Below are positions 27,194 through 36,312 of a stretch of DNA of 64,000 nt, piece by piece. The stretch comes from Cryomorphaceae bacterium 1068 (GTDB taxonomy: Bacteria > Bacteroidota > Bacteroidia > Flavobacteriales_D > Cryomorphaceae): the NCBI GenBank assembly GCA_027214385.1, contig JAPVXR010000002.1, positions 1 through 64,000 of the forward strand, read 5' to 3'. Under the pieces are notes generated by a model. The model ran no database searches and was not told where the DNA came from. It was given only the letters and a program-made list of their open reading frames with translations. The translations under genes were made by a program, and so were the position numbers. Within the stretch, counting starts at the first letter, position 1. Each line of letters opens with the position of its first letter.

Positions 27194-28033
27194 TTATCCC
27201 GCTCCTGTGTAAGCTCCGAAAATACTAATGTTTGAAACCTGTCTTGGATTCATCAATAGAACAGGGATATGATGCTTATTGGTAATGATGTTTTGGACGT
27301 AATTACCACCAATTAGATTTGACAGACTTATTTCAGGAAGATTCATCAAAGAGATCAAGTCAGCACCAATTTCGTTAGCATATCCAATGATCATATCATC
27401 GAAGTCTTTCTTTCCTGTTCCAATTCTGGAAGTGTATGGAATATCCATTTCAGCGAAGAAACTTTCAGCATAATTCAGGTTTCTAGATATCTGATTTCTC
27501 AAAAACTCGTCAGATTCTCCCGGAACTATAAGATGCACGCGCGAATCAAAGTATTTGGCCATATCTGCCACCAGAGATAGCTTTTGCTTTGTTTCTTTAT
27601 GAAGGTCGAGTGGAACTACGATGTCATCATAACCGTTTTCTTCAATCTCTTTTTCTTGGACGATTATGAAAGGAGTGGGGGCGCTGGTGACGATTTTTAA
27701 AGCTCTGCTACCCGTAATAAACTGCATACCCCTCAATCCATGTGTACCCATAATGACCATTGTAGCCTGCAACTCTTCCGCCAGATCTCCGATATCCTCA
27801 TAGATCGATCCTACCCTTGCAATCGTATTTACTTCAAAATTATACTCTTTAAGCGTCCGTTCCTTCGCTAGCTTCAACTTCATCCGCGCATCTTCAAGCA
27901 TTTCTTGCTTACCGACTACGTGTAGTAAAGTGATGGTAGCTTTAGTTTTCTCAGCAACTTTAACTGCATGATTTAGTGCACAATCACCCACTTTACTAAA
28001 ATCGGTAGGCACTAGAAAGAGTTTATTTTCCAT
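27194..28033 (-). CDS. Tandem universal stress protein
   Basis: 279 residues with two Usp domains. The first (about 1-140) has FLVPTDFSKVGDCALNHAVKVAEK and the ATP-binding loop-like MVIMGTHGLRGMQFITGSRA; the second (about 150-265) is more divergent and has LISLMNLPEISLSNLIGGNYVQNIITN. The GTHG-x9-GS motif implies nucleotide binding in domain 1 only. Cytosolic stress-response protein of unknown detailed action. Converges on the phosphatase gene with 9 bp between stops. Confidence 0.9.
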   Translation of the reverse strand: MENKLFLVPTDFSKVGDCALNHAVKVAEKTKATITLLHVVGKQEMLEDARMKLKLAKERTLKEYNFEVNTIARVGSIYEDIGDLAEELQATMVIMGTHGLRGMQFITGSRALKIVTSAPTPFIIVQEKEIEENGYDDIVVPLDLHKETKQKLSLVADMAKYFDSRVHLIVPGESDEFLRNQISRNLNYAESFFAEMDIPYTSRIGTGKKDFDDMIIGYANEIGADLISLMNLPEISLSNLIGGNYVQNIITNKHHIPVLLMNPRQVSNISIFGAYTGAG

Positions 28034-28164
28034 TTGAGATCGTGTTGATGGTGTGAAGTTTCAGAGCATAAATATAGAGGATTCGAAAAGACCTGCATTG
28101 GGATTTAGTCCTTCAAAGTCGATTGATGAAAAAGATGCTAAGGGAAATGACGGTTTTCTTCAAA

Positions 28165-28194
28165 CAAAAAAGGGGCAGCTTTCGCTACCCCTTT
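28165..28194 (-). terminator. Rho-independent terminator after tRNA-Asn
   Basis: Minus-strand stem AAAGGGGTAGC / GCTGCCCCTTT (one mismatch) with GAAA loop, followed by a T run. It lies directly downstream of tRNA-Asn. Confidence 0.85.
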
Positions 28195-28197
28195 CTG

Positions 28198-28271
28198 CTC
28201 CCCCTCTTGGACTCGAACCAAGGACCCTCTGATTAACAGTCAGATGCTCTAACCAGCTGAGCTAAGGAGGA
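28198..28271 (-). tRNA. tRNA-Asn (anticodon GTT)
   Basis: Minus-strand cloverleaf: acceptor TCCTCCT/AGGGGGA (one T-G pair), D arm with AGCTCAGCTGGTTAGAGC, anticodon stem TCTGA/TCAGA with loop CTGTTAA giving GTT, and T arm TTGGTTCGAGTCCAA. Discriminator G, no encoded CCA. Confidence 0.95.
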
Positions 28272-28373
28272 ATAAATGTTTTCTTCTACGATTTTTTATA
28301 AGTAAACCTCTATCACTTTAGAGAGTTTTAAAAATCGGAGTGCAAGATTACAGCAAAAGTTGTGAATTACCAA

Positions 28374-28381
28374 TATCTTTG
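28374..28381 (+). promoter_or_regulatory. -7 box of the PfkB-kinase promoter
   Basis: TATCTTTG fits TAnnTTTG and ends 20 bases before the ATG at 28402. Confidence 0.5.
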
Positions 28382-28401
28382 CGCAAAATTTTCAACACAA
28401 A

Positions 28402-29331
28402 ATGAGTCTCATCGTAGTAGGCACAGTGGCCTTTGACCAAATTGCAACACCATTCGGTAATTCTGATAAAATTGTGGGAGGTGCAGCGTCCTATATCAGT
28501 CTTGCCGCGTCGTACCTTACCCGCAGTAATATTAACTTGGTTTCCGTAATTGGAGATGATTTTCCAGAGGAGTTTTTGAAAAAACTTGAAGGTCGAGGAA
28601 TAAACCAAGAAGGCTTGCAAATAAAGAAAGGAGAGAAGTCATTCTTTTGGTCAGGGAAGTATCACTACGACATGAACTCTCGTGACACTTTAGACACTCA
28701 ACTTAATGTATTGGCCGATTTTAAGCCTGTACTTCCTGAGAGCTACCAAGACTGTGAGTATTTAATGCTGGGCAATCTTGACCCTGCAGTTCAGCTGAGT
28801 GTAATTGACCAGTTGGCAAACAGACCAAAACTTATCGTGCTTGACACCATGAATTTTTGGATGGACATAGCCATGGATAAGCTCAAAGAGGTTATAGCTA
28901 AAATTGACGTTCTTACCATTAATGACGAAGAGGCTAGACAACTAAGCGGAGAATATTCTTTGGTTAAAGCCGCTCATAAGATCCTCGAAATGGGTCCTAA
29001 ACACCTCGTTATAAAAAAGGGTGAGAACGGAGCACTTCTCGTAAATGAAGAAGGGATGTTCTATTCTCCTGCGCTTCCTTTGGAAGAGGTAAAAGACCCA
29101 ACCGGAGCAGGCGACACTTTTGCGGGTGGTTTCATAGGGTATTTAGCTCAATCAGGAGATCTATCTTTTGAAAACATGAAAAGAGCCGTTGTTCTTGGTT
29201 CTGCCATGGCTAGTTTTACTGTTGAAGAATTTGGAACGGAACGACTCTTGGATTTGGATGAACCTGAGATTGATCTGAGAATTCAGCGTTTCGTCGACCT
29301 TGTCGATTTTGATATACTACTCACTCAGTAG
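28402..29331 (+). CDS. PfkB-family carbohydrate or nucleoside kinase
   Basis: 309 residues. The C-terminal signature DPTGAGDTFAGGFIGYLA contains the catalytic Asp and anion hole of the ribokinase fold; the N-terminus has VGTVAFDQIATPFG and the substrate-binding GGAASYISLAASYL. Phosphoryl transfer from ATP to a sugar or nucleoside hydroxyl is expected. The acceptor cannot be assigned; the GxGGAA-type start resembles adenosine-kinase-like members found widely in Bacteroidota. The 3' end overlaps the convergent rnhA by 11 bp. Confidence 0.87.
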   Translation: MSLIVVGTVAFDQIATPFGNSDKIVGGAASYISLAASYLTRSNINLVSVIGDDFPEEFLKKLEGRGINQEGLQIKKGEKSFFWSGKYHYDMNSRDTLDTQLNVLADFKPVLPESYQDCEYLMLGNLDPAVQLSVIDQLANRPKLIVLDTMNFWMDIAMDKLKEVIAKIDVLTINDEEARQLSGEYSLVKAAHKILEMGPKHLVIKKGENGALLVNEEGMFYSPALPLEEVKDPTGAGDTFAGGFIGYLAQSGDLSFENMKRAVVLGSAMASFTVEEFGTERLLDLDEPEIDLRIQRFVDLVDFDILLTQ

Positions 29332-29803
29332 GAAACATACCATTTTCAGCAGCTAACTCTTCGTAACCTTCGTCAGGTGGTAGATTGGGTTTTTGCGCTG
29401 CAGCCACAGCGAGCTTATCGCAGATTTCGTTGTACTTGTTTCCGTCATGACCCTTCACCCATTCGAACTTTACACGGTGATTCCGGGCGATGTTCAGATA
29501 TCTCTTCCATAGATCGGGATTCTTCTTTTTCGCAAAACCTTTCTTTTGCCAGGAGTAGACCCACCCTTTTTCTACAGAGTCAACCACATATTTGCTATCA
29601 CTGAAAACAAGAACCTCACAGGGTTTTTTCAGCGCTTCCAGCGCTTTTATCACGCTCAGTAGCTCCATTCTGTTATTGGTAGTTTTTCTAAATCCTTCTG
29701 ATAGTTTCTTCTCGTGTCCTTTTTCAGAAAGTAACACTGCGCCATAACCTCCTGGGCCTGGGTTGCCTCTGGAAGATCCGTCTGTATAGATTACCACTTT
29801 CAC
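29321..29803 (-). CDS. rnhA: Ribonuclease HI
   Basis: 160 residues. Cleaves RNA in RNA-DNA hybrids. The catalytic carboxylates are in YTDGSSRGNPGPGGYGAVL (Asp), NRMELLSVIKALE (Glu), FSDSKYVVDSV (Asp) and the C-terminal region (WVKGHDGNKYNEICDKLA). The basic handle WVYSWQKKGFAKKKNPDLW is present, so this is a full type 1 enzyme. Start overlaps the purN stop by 4 bp, so the two genes form an operon. Confidence 0.95.
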   Translation of the reverse strand: MKVVIYTDGSSRGNPGPGGYGAVLLSEKGHEKKLSEGFRKTTNNRMELLSVIKALEALKKPCEVLVFSDSKYVVDSVEKGWVYSWQKKGFAKKKNPDLWKRYLNIARNHRVKFEWVKGHDGNKYNEICDKLAVAAAQKPNLPPDEGYEELAAENGMFPTE

Positions 29804-30378
29804 TTCGCAAGCTTCTTTATTTCTGATTCGATCACTCGGGGAAAGTTCGTATGCTCCAATACCTGAATCTTCTTTTTCAAGGAATCCAACGTTTCACTTT
29901 CACTTATCGTCACCTCTTCTTGAAAGACGATTTCACCTCGATCGTACTCATTGTTCACTTGGTGAATGGTAATACCGGTTTTCGATTTTCCAGCCTCCAA
30001 AACCGCTTTATGCACATTGTCACCGTACATACCTTTACCGCCAAAATCAGGAAGAAGAGACGGGTGTATGTTTAGTATTCGTCCTTCATAAGATGAAACC
30101 AAGACTTCGGGCAGTTTAAGCAGGAAACCTGCTAATACAAGGAAATCTATTTTTCTGGTGCGAAGAATTTCCAAAATGCTATTCGCACCATTTAAAAACT
30201 GATCTCGTGAGAAAACCACAGAGTCTATAGAATTTTCTCTGGCGATTTCAAGAACACCAGCGTCTGATTTATTACTTATTACCAAATCCACTGAAATGTC
30301 GGCTCGACTGCTGAAAAAGTCAATGATTTTTGCGGCATTCGTGCCACCACCAGATGCGAAAATGGCTATCTTGAACAT
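29800..30378 (-). CDS. purN: Phosphoribosylglycinamide formyltransferase PurN
   Basis: 192 residues from ATG 30378 (MFKIAIFASGGGTNA). Transfers formyl from 10-formyl-tetrahydrofolate to GAR in purine synthesis. The phosphate-binding FASGGGTNAAKII start, the folate/catalytic segment NIHPSLLPDFGGKGMYG with catalytic Asn-His, and KTGITIHQVNNEYDRGEIVFQ with the catalytic Asp are all intact. Two further in-frame ATGs (30387 and 30420) lie upstream; 30420 would overlap the divergent nitroreductase gene, so a shorter start is preferred. Confidence 0.94.
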   Translation of the reverse strand: MFKIAIFASGGGTNAAKIIDFFSSRADISVDLVISNKSDAGVLEIARENSIDSVVFSRDQFLNGANSILEILRTRKIDFLVLAGFLLKLPEVLVSSYEGRILNIHPSLLPDFGGKGMYGDNVHKAVLEAGKSKTGITIHQVNNEYDRGEIVFQEEVTISESETLDSLKKKIQVLEHTNFPRVIESEIKKLAK

Positions 30379-30410
30379 TCGACTCATAATATAACTGCCA
30401 AAGCTAATCC

Positions 30411-31109
30411 ATGCCGACAAATGAACCTAAAGTAGATCCATCAAATCACGCTCACGACTTTATAAAGTACGATTACAAAAAAGTGGAGAGTGAAGAAATG
30501 GCGAAACGATCCAAGAGTTTTAAATCGCTAATAGAAAAGCGCAGAAGTATTCGTGATTTTAGTTCAGAGGATGTTTCTCTTGAAGCAATTAAGAATGCGA
30601 TCATGACGGCATGCTCAGCACCCTCAGGTGCCAACAAGCAGCCTTGGCACTTTTGCCTTGTTAGTAATCCTAGCATGAAGTCCGAGATCAGAAAAAGCGC
30701 AGAAGCCGAGGAGTTTAAAAGCTACCAAAAAAGAATGAGCGATCAATGGCTAAAAGATTTGGAGCCACTGGGTACTGATCACAATAAGCCTTTTCTTGTG
30801 GAGGCGCCTTATTTAATTGTCATTTTTAAAAAGCCTTATGATATTGTGGATGGTAAGAAGATTCCTAACTATTACGTGAACGAAAGCGTCGGTATCGCGA
30901 CAGGTATTTTGATTGCAGCTTTGCAAAATATGGGTTTGGCAACCTTAACTCATACGCCAAGCCCCATGAATTTCTTGCAAGAATTATTAAATAGACCTGA
31001 AAATGAAAGGGCTTATCTCCTTCTGCCCGTGGGATATCCAAAGAAAAATGCCGAAGTACCACAGATTTATCGAAAGCAACCTACTGAGGTGTTGACTGAA
31101 TATTTTTAA
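30411..31109 (+). CDS. Nitroreductase-fold flavoprotein, iodotyrosine deiodinase-like
   Basis: 232 residues. FMN-binding nitroreductase fold with KRRSIRDFSSEDV (FMN phosphate contacts) and ACSAPSGANKQPWHF. The middle of the chain aligns by eye with mammalian iodotyrosine deiodinase: EEFKSYQKRMSDQWLKDL, then YYVNESVGIATGILIAALQN, then LLLPVGYPKKNAEVP. The three residues that clamp the iodotyrosine zwitterion in the known enzyme (Glu, Tyr four residues later, Lys 21 residues after the Tyr) are present as Glu101, Tyr105 and Lys126. Bacterial homologues with deiodinase activity are known. The real substrate here is untested. Divergent from purN. Confidence 0.85.
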   Translation: MPTNEPKVDPSNHAHDFIKYDYKKVESEEMAKRSKSFKSLIEKRRSIRDFSSEDVSLEAIKNAIMTACSAPSGANKQPWHFCLVSNPSMKSEIRKSAEAEEFKSYQKRMSDQWLKDLEPLGTDHNKPFLVEAPYLIVIFKKPYDIVDGKKIPNYYVNESVGIATGILIAALQNMGLATLTHTPSPMNFLQELLNRPENERAYLLLPVGYPKKNAEVPQIYRKQPTEVLTEYF

Positions 31110-31177
31110 CTATTTTGCCAATAGGATCATTATTCATTTATTTGCACTCTTAAAATTCTAAACTAAACTGCACTGAA

Positions 31178-31414
31178 ATGTCGGACATTAAGTCAAAAGT
31201 AACCAAGATAATCGTTGACAAACTCGGAGTTGACGAGTCTGAAGTAACCACAGAAGCCAGCTTCACAAATGATTTGGGTGCTGACTCATTGGATACAGTA
31301 GAACTCATCATGGAATTCGAAAAAGAATTTAACATTGCTATTCCTGACGATCAAGCAGAGCAGATCGGAACTGTGGGACAGGCGGTTGAGTACATCGAAA
31401 AGAACACCAACTAG
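31178..31414 (+). CDS. acpP: Acyl carrier protein
   Basis: 78 residues, strongly acidic. Carries growing acyl chains on 4'-phosphopantetheine attached to Ser37 in the [11 protein letters not shown] motif. First gene of a fatty-acid and RNA-processing run acpP-fabF-rnc, an order widely conserved in bacteria. fabF starts 15 bp after its stop. Confidence 0.97.
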   Translation: MSDIKSKVTKIIVDKLGVDESEVTTEASFTNDLGADSLDTVELIMEFEKEFNIAIPDDQAEQIGTVGQAVEYIEKNTN

Positions 31415-31429
31415 ATCCATTCGTCTATT

Positions 31430-32683
31430 ATGGATTTTAGACGGGTTGTAATTACAGGTTTTGATGCACTTACTCCAATAGGAAATTCGGCTGAAGAGTA
31501 TTTTAGCTCTTTGAAAGAAGGAAAAAGCGGAGCAGGTCCCATCACCAAATTTGACGCGTCAAAATTTAAAACTCACTTCGGTTGCGAAGTGATTGGTTTT
31601 AATCCTGAAGAAGTCATTGAGCGTAAAGAGATTCGAAAAATGGATCTCTTTACGCAATATGCTATGTATTCTGCTCAAAAAGCAGTTGATCACTCAGGGT
31701 TAGACACGACATCTATCGACCCTACCAAAGCCGGAGTGGTCTTGGGGTCAGGTATCGGTGGGATGAACACTACTATGGAGCAGATCACTGAATTTGCTCA
31801 GGGCGATGGCACACCGCGCTTCAATCCTTTTTTTATACCCAAGTCTATTATTGATATTGCTCCAGGATTAATTTCCATGCGTTTTGGTATGCGTGGACCA
31901 AATTATTCCACGGTTTCTGCGTGCGCCTCATCTACCAATGCTTTGATAGATGCAATGATGCTCATTCAAACAGGGCGCGCTGATGTCATGATCACGGGAG
32001 GTTCGGAGGCAATAATGAATCAAGCAGGAATTGGAGGTTTCAATGCGCTTCATGCACTGTCCAAAAGAAATGACAGCCCCGAAACTGCGTCCAGACCATT
32101 TGATGCTAATCGAGATGGATTTGTGATGGGTGAAGGAGCGGGGATGTTTATTTTGGAAAGTTATGATCACGCTAAAAAGCGCGGGGCAAAAATCTACGCA
32201 GAGATTATTGGCGGAGGGATGTCAGCGGATGCACACCATATGACAGCTCCTCACCCTGATGGATTGGGAGCGATTGAAGTGATGCAGAAGGCTCTTAATG
32301 ATGCCAATATTAACCCGGAAGATGTGGACTATGTGAATGTACACGGCACATCAACTCCTTTGGGTGATATAGCTGAAACGAAGGCAATTCTAAAAACCTT
32401 TGGCGAACATGCGTACAACTTGAATATTTCCTCTACTAAGTCAATGACAGGCCATTTACTTGGGGCTGCCGGCGCTATTGAAGGTTTGGCTTGTGTTATG
32501 GCAATTAGAGACGGGGTAATACCACCAACTATCAATCACTCAGAGTTTGACCCTGAGATTGATAATAGATTGAATCTTACCCTTAATGTTGCACAAGAAC
32601 GGAATGTGAAGATTGCCATGAGCAACACCTTCGGATTTGGTGGTCACAATGCCTCTTTGGTGTTCAAAAAGTTCGAGGAGTAA
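31430..32683 (+). CDS. fabF: 3-oxoacyl-ACP synthase II (FabF)
   Basis: 417 residues. Condensing enzyme of fatty-acid elongation. The catalytic Cys is in YSTVSACASSTNAL, and the two His are in VNVHGTSTPLGD and STKSMTGHLLGAAGAIEG, the Cys-His-His triad of KAS I/II enzymes. The C-terminal SNTFGFGGHNASLVF is canonical. Adjacent acpP upstream and rnc downstream. Confidence 0.97.
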   Translation: MDFRRVVITGFDALTPIGNSAEEYFSSLKEGKSGAGPITKFDASKFKTHFGCEVIGFNPEEVIERKEIRKMDLFTQYAMYSAQKAVDHSGLDTTSIDPTKAGVVLGSGIGGMNTTMEQITEFAQGDGTPRFNPFFIPKSIIDIAPGLISMRFGMRGPNYSTVSACASSTNALIDAMMLIQTGRADVMITGGSEAIMNQAGIGGFNALHALSKRNDSPETASRPFDANRDGFVMGEGAGMFILESYDHAKKRGAKIYAEIIGGGMSADAHHMTAPHPDGLGAIEVMQKALNDANINPEDVDYVNVHGTSTPLGDIAETKAILKTFGEHAYNLNISSTKSMTGHLLGAAGAIEGLACVMAIRDGVIPPTINHSEFDPEIDNRLNLTLNVAQERNVKIAMSNTFGFGGHNASLVFKKFEE

Positions 32684-32694
32684 ATCTTTTCCTC

Positions 32695-33423
32695 GTGGAT
32701 TTCAGATCAATATTTTCTCGTTCAAAATCTACAAGAGAGAAGGAAATAATCCATCTTTTAGTCAATTCTTTTGGGGTTAGACCTAAGAAAATTTCTTATT
32801 ACTGTCAGGCATTTTGTCATAAATCCGCTGCGAGAAACATTCACAATGACAGGAAGCTGAGCAATGAGAGACTTGAGTTCCTTGGTGACGCCATTATTGA
32901 TTCGGTTGTGGCTGAATACTTATACCGCGCACATCCCTCAGCTGAAGAAGGAGAGATGACGAAAATGAAAAGTAGAATAGTAAGTCGTATCAATTTAAAT
33001 AAGACCGCGGTTGAAATGGGAATCCATTTACTTATTGAAACCGATTTACAAGCTACTAATTCAAGAGAGTCTATTTCAGGAAATGCCTTTGAAGCGGTGG
33101 TTGGAGCGATCTATTTGGATAGAGGATATGCGAAAGCAAAGATCTCTGTTCTTAATGTCCTGAAGCGCTATGCAAACTTGGGGCGAATACAGAATATGGA
33201 GAATGATTTTAAAAGCCGCTTGTACGAGGAAGCTCATCGGTTAGGGGCAAAGGTGTATTTTAAGACCATTCCCGTGACTTCAGAAAAAGGGGCTCATCAA
33301 TTTTTATCCAAAGTAATTTGGAATAACGATGAATTGGGCAATGGGAAAGGGAGCTCCAAAAAAAGGGCGGAGCAAAAAGCATCGGAGCAAGCTTTAATCA
33401 AGATATCAGAAATAGCTGATTAA
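32695..33423 (+). CDS. rnc: Ribonuclease III
   Basis: 242 residues from a GTG start at 32695. Double-strand-specific endoribonuclease that processes rRNA precursors. Catalytic signature NERLEFLGDAIIDSV (about residues 61-75), second metal-binding segment GNAFEAVVGAIYLD, and a C-terminal dsRNA-binding domain (about 165-238) ending with KGSSKKRAEQKASEQAL. 11 bp after fabF. No in-frame ATG precedes the conserved region, so GTG is the best start. Confidence 0.95.
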   Translation: MDFRSIFSRSKSTREKEIIHLLVNSFGVRPKKISYYCQAFCHKSAARNIHNDRKLSNERLEFLGDAIIDSVVAEYLYRAHPSAEEGEMTKMKSRIVSRINLNKTAVEMGIHLLIETDLQATNSRESISGNAFEAVVGAIYLDRGYAKAKISVLNVLKRYANLGRIQNMENDFKSRLYEEAHRLGAKVYFKTIPVTSEKGAHQFLSKVIWNNDELGNGKGSSKKRAEQKASEQALIKISEIAD

Positions 33424-33457
33424 TATTTCATAGCTTCGTGTTAATTTGACAACAACT

Positions 33458-33877
33458 ATGGCCAAGCTGACCCTGGAAATAGAAGACGAATATGCCTTTA
33501 TGGCGTTCGGTATAGTTTCTACCTCGAGAAGTCATCGGGTATGTTGGATGTTAAACAAGTCTTTGGACTTGGAGTTGAAAAGAGACCCAGACATAGAAAT
33601 CTTTTCAAAGAATAAAACCTCCAGGCATCATGCATTTTTTAGTTTTTTTTATGAGAACCTTCAAATCAGGTACAGACTCATTGAAAATAAGAAGGGGATA
33701 AGCCTCTTTTTACCGGAAGTAAAAAATGCGGACTATTTATTGGTGATTGATTTATCAGAAGAGGTAGATCGAATCACCCTTATAGAGAAGTTAAGAGCCA
33801 CCGGAACTGTCCTTATGGCTTTTGAAATAGACTTAGAACCATTGAAATTGAAACAAAACATTTTGCTAGCAGCATGA
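33458..33877 (+). CDS. IPExxxVDY-family protein
   Basis: 139 residues from ATG 33458 (MAKLTLEIEDEYAF). Named after a short C-terminal-half motif, seen here as LPEVKNADYLLVI. The position between rnc and pyk is the usual one in Bacteroidota. No enzymatic motif or membrane segment; function is unknown. A TTG at 33446 would add four residues. The stop overlaps the pyk start by 4 bp, implying translational coupling. Confidence 0.85.
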   Translation: MAKLTLEIEDEYAFMAFGIVSTSRSHRVCWMLNKSLDLELKRDPDIEIFSKNKTSRHHAFFSFFYENLQIRYRLIENKKGISLFLPEVKNADYLLVIDLSEEVDRITLIEKLRATGTVLMAFEIDLEPLKLKQNILLAA

Positions 33878-35292
33878 AAAATAAGAGAACCAAGATCGTG
33901 GCAACCATGGGCCCGGCTTCTGATAGTCAGGAAACCATCGAGAAAATGATCAAGCAGGGCCTTGATGTATGCCGAATTAATTTTTCGCATGGATCGCATA
34001 AGGACCACGCTGTGACTATCGAGAATATTCGAAAGGCAGACCAAGCGCTTGGAACCCATACTGCTATACTAGCAGACCTTCAAGGCCCGAAGCTCAGGGT
34101 AGGTGAATTTGATGGCGATGGACTCATGCTCAACAATGGGGATGAGATTACTTTTACTACTAAGGAAGGAGACTCGGGTAAAATATACATCACTTACCCT
34201 CAATTTGCTGAGGATGTGAAAGCTGGTGAGAGAATACTTTTAGATGATGGGAAACTAGAGCTAGAAGTTGTTTCTACAAATGGCAGCGATGAGGTAGTGA
34301 CTAAAGTAAAACACGGAGGTTTGCTCAAGAATCGAAAAGGGGTTAATCTTCCAAATACCAAGATTTCTTTGCCTTGTCTGACGGATAAGGATCTTAAGGA
34401 CTTGGATTTTGTTCTCGATATGGATGTTGACTGGGTAGGACTTTCTTTTGTTCGTTCTGCCAGAGATATCATAGAACTCAAGCATATTATTCGTTCTAGA
34501 GAAAAGCACGCTCGAGTTGTAGCGAAGATTGAAAAACCAGAGGCCATTCAAGACATTGATGATATTGTTCGGGAAACAGATGCATTGATGGTGGCTCGTG
34601 GAGATTTGGGAGTAGAAATTCCCCTTCAAAACGTTCCGCTGGTGCAGAAAATGTTGGTCACTAAAGCGCTCAAGAGCAGTAAGCCCGTTATCGTTGCTAC
34701 CCAAATGATGGAAAGCATGATCAATGACAATACTCCTACACGAGCTGAGGTAAACGATGTGGCTAATGCGGTCTTGGATGGCGCTGATGCTGTAATGCTA
34801 AGTGCCGAGACTTCGGTAGGTAAGCACCCGGTCAGAGTAATCGAGGTGATGTCAGCTATCGTAAGAGAGGTGGAGACTTCTGATGAGATATACCACCATG
34901 AGGAGCCACCTGTAGAAAGCAGAGAGGATCGTTACATTACAGACTCCATCTGTTTCAACGCAACCAGACTTTCAAATAGGGTAAAGGCATCGGCAATTAT
35001 CACTATGACTTTTAGTGGTTACACAGGATTTAAGATATCGAGTCAAAGGCCGAAAGCTGAAATTTTCGTGTTCACTGGGAATAAGAATATCCTGACTCAA
35101 ATGAGTTTGGTCTGGGGTGTCAAATCATTCTATTATGACAAGATGGTGAGCACCGATCACACCATTGCTGATATCAAGTATATTCTTAAAAAGAAGAAGT
35201 TGGTAAGCACTGGCGAAACAATCATTCACTTGGCGAGTATGCCAATGAATGAACAAGGGATGACGAACATGTTGAAATTGGGTAAGGTTTAA
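33874..35292 (+). CDS. pyk: Pyruvate kinase
   Basis: 472 residues. Final ATP-forming step of glycolysis. N-terminal KNKRTKIVATMGPAS, the substrate/metal region VVAKIEKPEAIQDI with the catalytic Lys, MVARGDLGVEIP and PVIVATQMMESMINDNTPTRAEV are all intact. The C-terminal domain (from about 345) is somewhat short and lacks an obvious fructose-1,6-bisphosphate-type loop, so allosteric control is uncertain. Convergent with pheS, with the two stops directly abutting. Confidence 0.97.
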   Translation: MKNKRTKIVATMGPASDSQETIEKMIKQGLDVCRINFSHGSHKDHAVTIENIRKADQALGTHTAILADLQGPKLRVGEFDGDGLMLNNGDEITFTTKEGDSGKIYITYPQFAEDVKAGERILLDDGKLELEVVSTNGSDEVVTKVKHGGLLKNRKGVNLPNTKISLPCLTDKDLKDLDFVLDMDVDWVGLSFVRSARDIIELKHIIRSREKHARVVAKIEKPEAIQDIDDIVRETDALMVARGDLGVEIPLQNVPLVQKMLVTKALKSSKPVIVATQMMESMINDNTPTRAEVNDVANAVLDGADAVMLSAETSVGKHPVRVIEVMSAIVREVETSDEIYHHEEPPVESREDRYITDSICFNATRLSNRVKASAIITMTFSGYTGFKISSQRPKAEIFVFTGNKNILTQMSLVWGVKSFYYDKMVSTDHTIADIKYILKKKKLVSTGETIIHLASMPMNEQGMTNMLKLGKV

Positions 35293-36312
35293 TTACCAAG
35301 CCCCTTTAAGCTGATTGAGAAACCGTACGTCGTTTTCGAACAACATGCGAATATCACCTATTTGGTAGCGGTTCATAGCAATGCGCTCTATTCCCATTCC
35401 AAAGGCATAACCTGAATATTCGTTAGGATCAATCCCAGAGGCTTTGAGTACATCAGGGTCTACCATACCGCAGCCCATAATTTCAAGCCAACCCGTGCCT
35501 TTTGTGATGCGGTAATCAGTTTCGTTTTCCAATCCCCAATACACATCTACCTCTGCACTTGGCTCGGTAAATGGGAAATAGGACGGCCGAAGCCTAATCT
35601 TCGCCTTGCCAAAAAAGGCCTGAGCAAAGTACTTAATGGTTTGAACCATATCGGCAAAGGTGACACCCTTATCTATATACAATCCCTCCACTTGATGAAA
35701 TATACAGTGCGATCTGGATGAAATGGCCTCATTTCGATATACTCGTCCCGGGGCAATAATTCGTATGGGGGGTGAATTGTTCTCCATCACTCTTACTTGC
35801 ACACTGCTCGTATGTGTTCTTAAGGCTATATCAGGATCTTGTTCAATGAAAAACGTGTCCTGCATATCACGGGCCGGGTGATTTTCGGGGAAATTCAGCG
35901 CAGAGAAATTGTGCCAATCGTCTTCGATTTCGGGTCCTGAAGCAATGGTGAAGCCAATGCGCTGGAAAATTTCTTCGATTTCCCTTCGCACCAAACTCAC
36001 GGGGTGTCTGGAGCCGATATTCTCTCCACCTGAGGGTCGAGTCGTGTCTTCCTGAGAAGAACCAGCACCCGAGTCTTCAGACAGTGCTGATTTGATCTTT
36101 TCAATTCGATCAGCAACTGCAGTTTTTATTTCATTTAAAGACTGCCCGAAGTCCTTTCTGTGTTCAGGGGCTATGTCTTTAATTTTTGAGGAAATGTCTT
36201 TTATAATCCCTTTCTTTCCCAAATACTTTATGCGGAATGCCTCAACTTCTTCAAGAGTGGTCGCTGAGAAAGCGGAAATCTCACTGAGAATCTTTTCTGT
36301 TTCTACTGCCAT
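35293..36312 (-). CDS. pheS: Phenylalanyl-tRNA synthetase alpha subunit
   Basis: 339 residues. Catalytic subunit of the (alpha-beta)2 synthetase. N-terminal coiled coil (about 1-85), then the class II core: motif 2 [22 protein letters not shown], phenylalanine-pocket segment [30 protein letters not shown], and motif 3 [18 protein letters not shown]. pheT is not in the window. It overlaps the upstream cyclophilin gene by 10 bp on the same strand. Confidence 0.97.
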   Translation of the reverse strand: MAVETEKILSEISAFSATTLEEVEAFRIKYLGKKGIIKDISSKIKDIAPEHRKDFGQSLNEIKTAVADRIEKIKSALSEDSGAGSSQEDTTRPSGGENIGSRHPVSLVRREIEEIFQRIGFTIASGPEIEDDWHNFSALNFPENHPARDMQDTFFIEQDPDIALRTHTSSVQVRVMENNSPPIRIIAPGRVYRNEAISSRSHCIFHQVEGLYIDKGVTFADMVQTIKYFAQAFFGKAKIRLRPSYFPFTEPSAEVDVYWGLENETDYRITKGTGWLEIMGCGMVDPDVLKASGIDPNEYSGYAFGMGIERIAMNRYQIGDIRMLFENDVRFLNQLKGAW

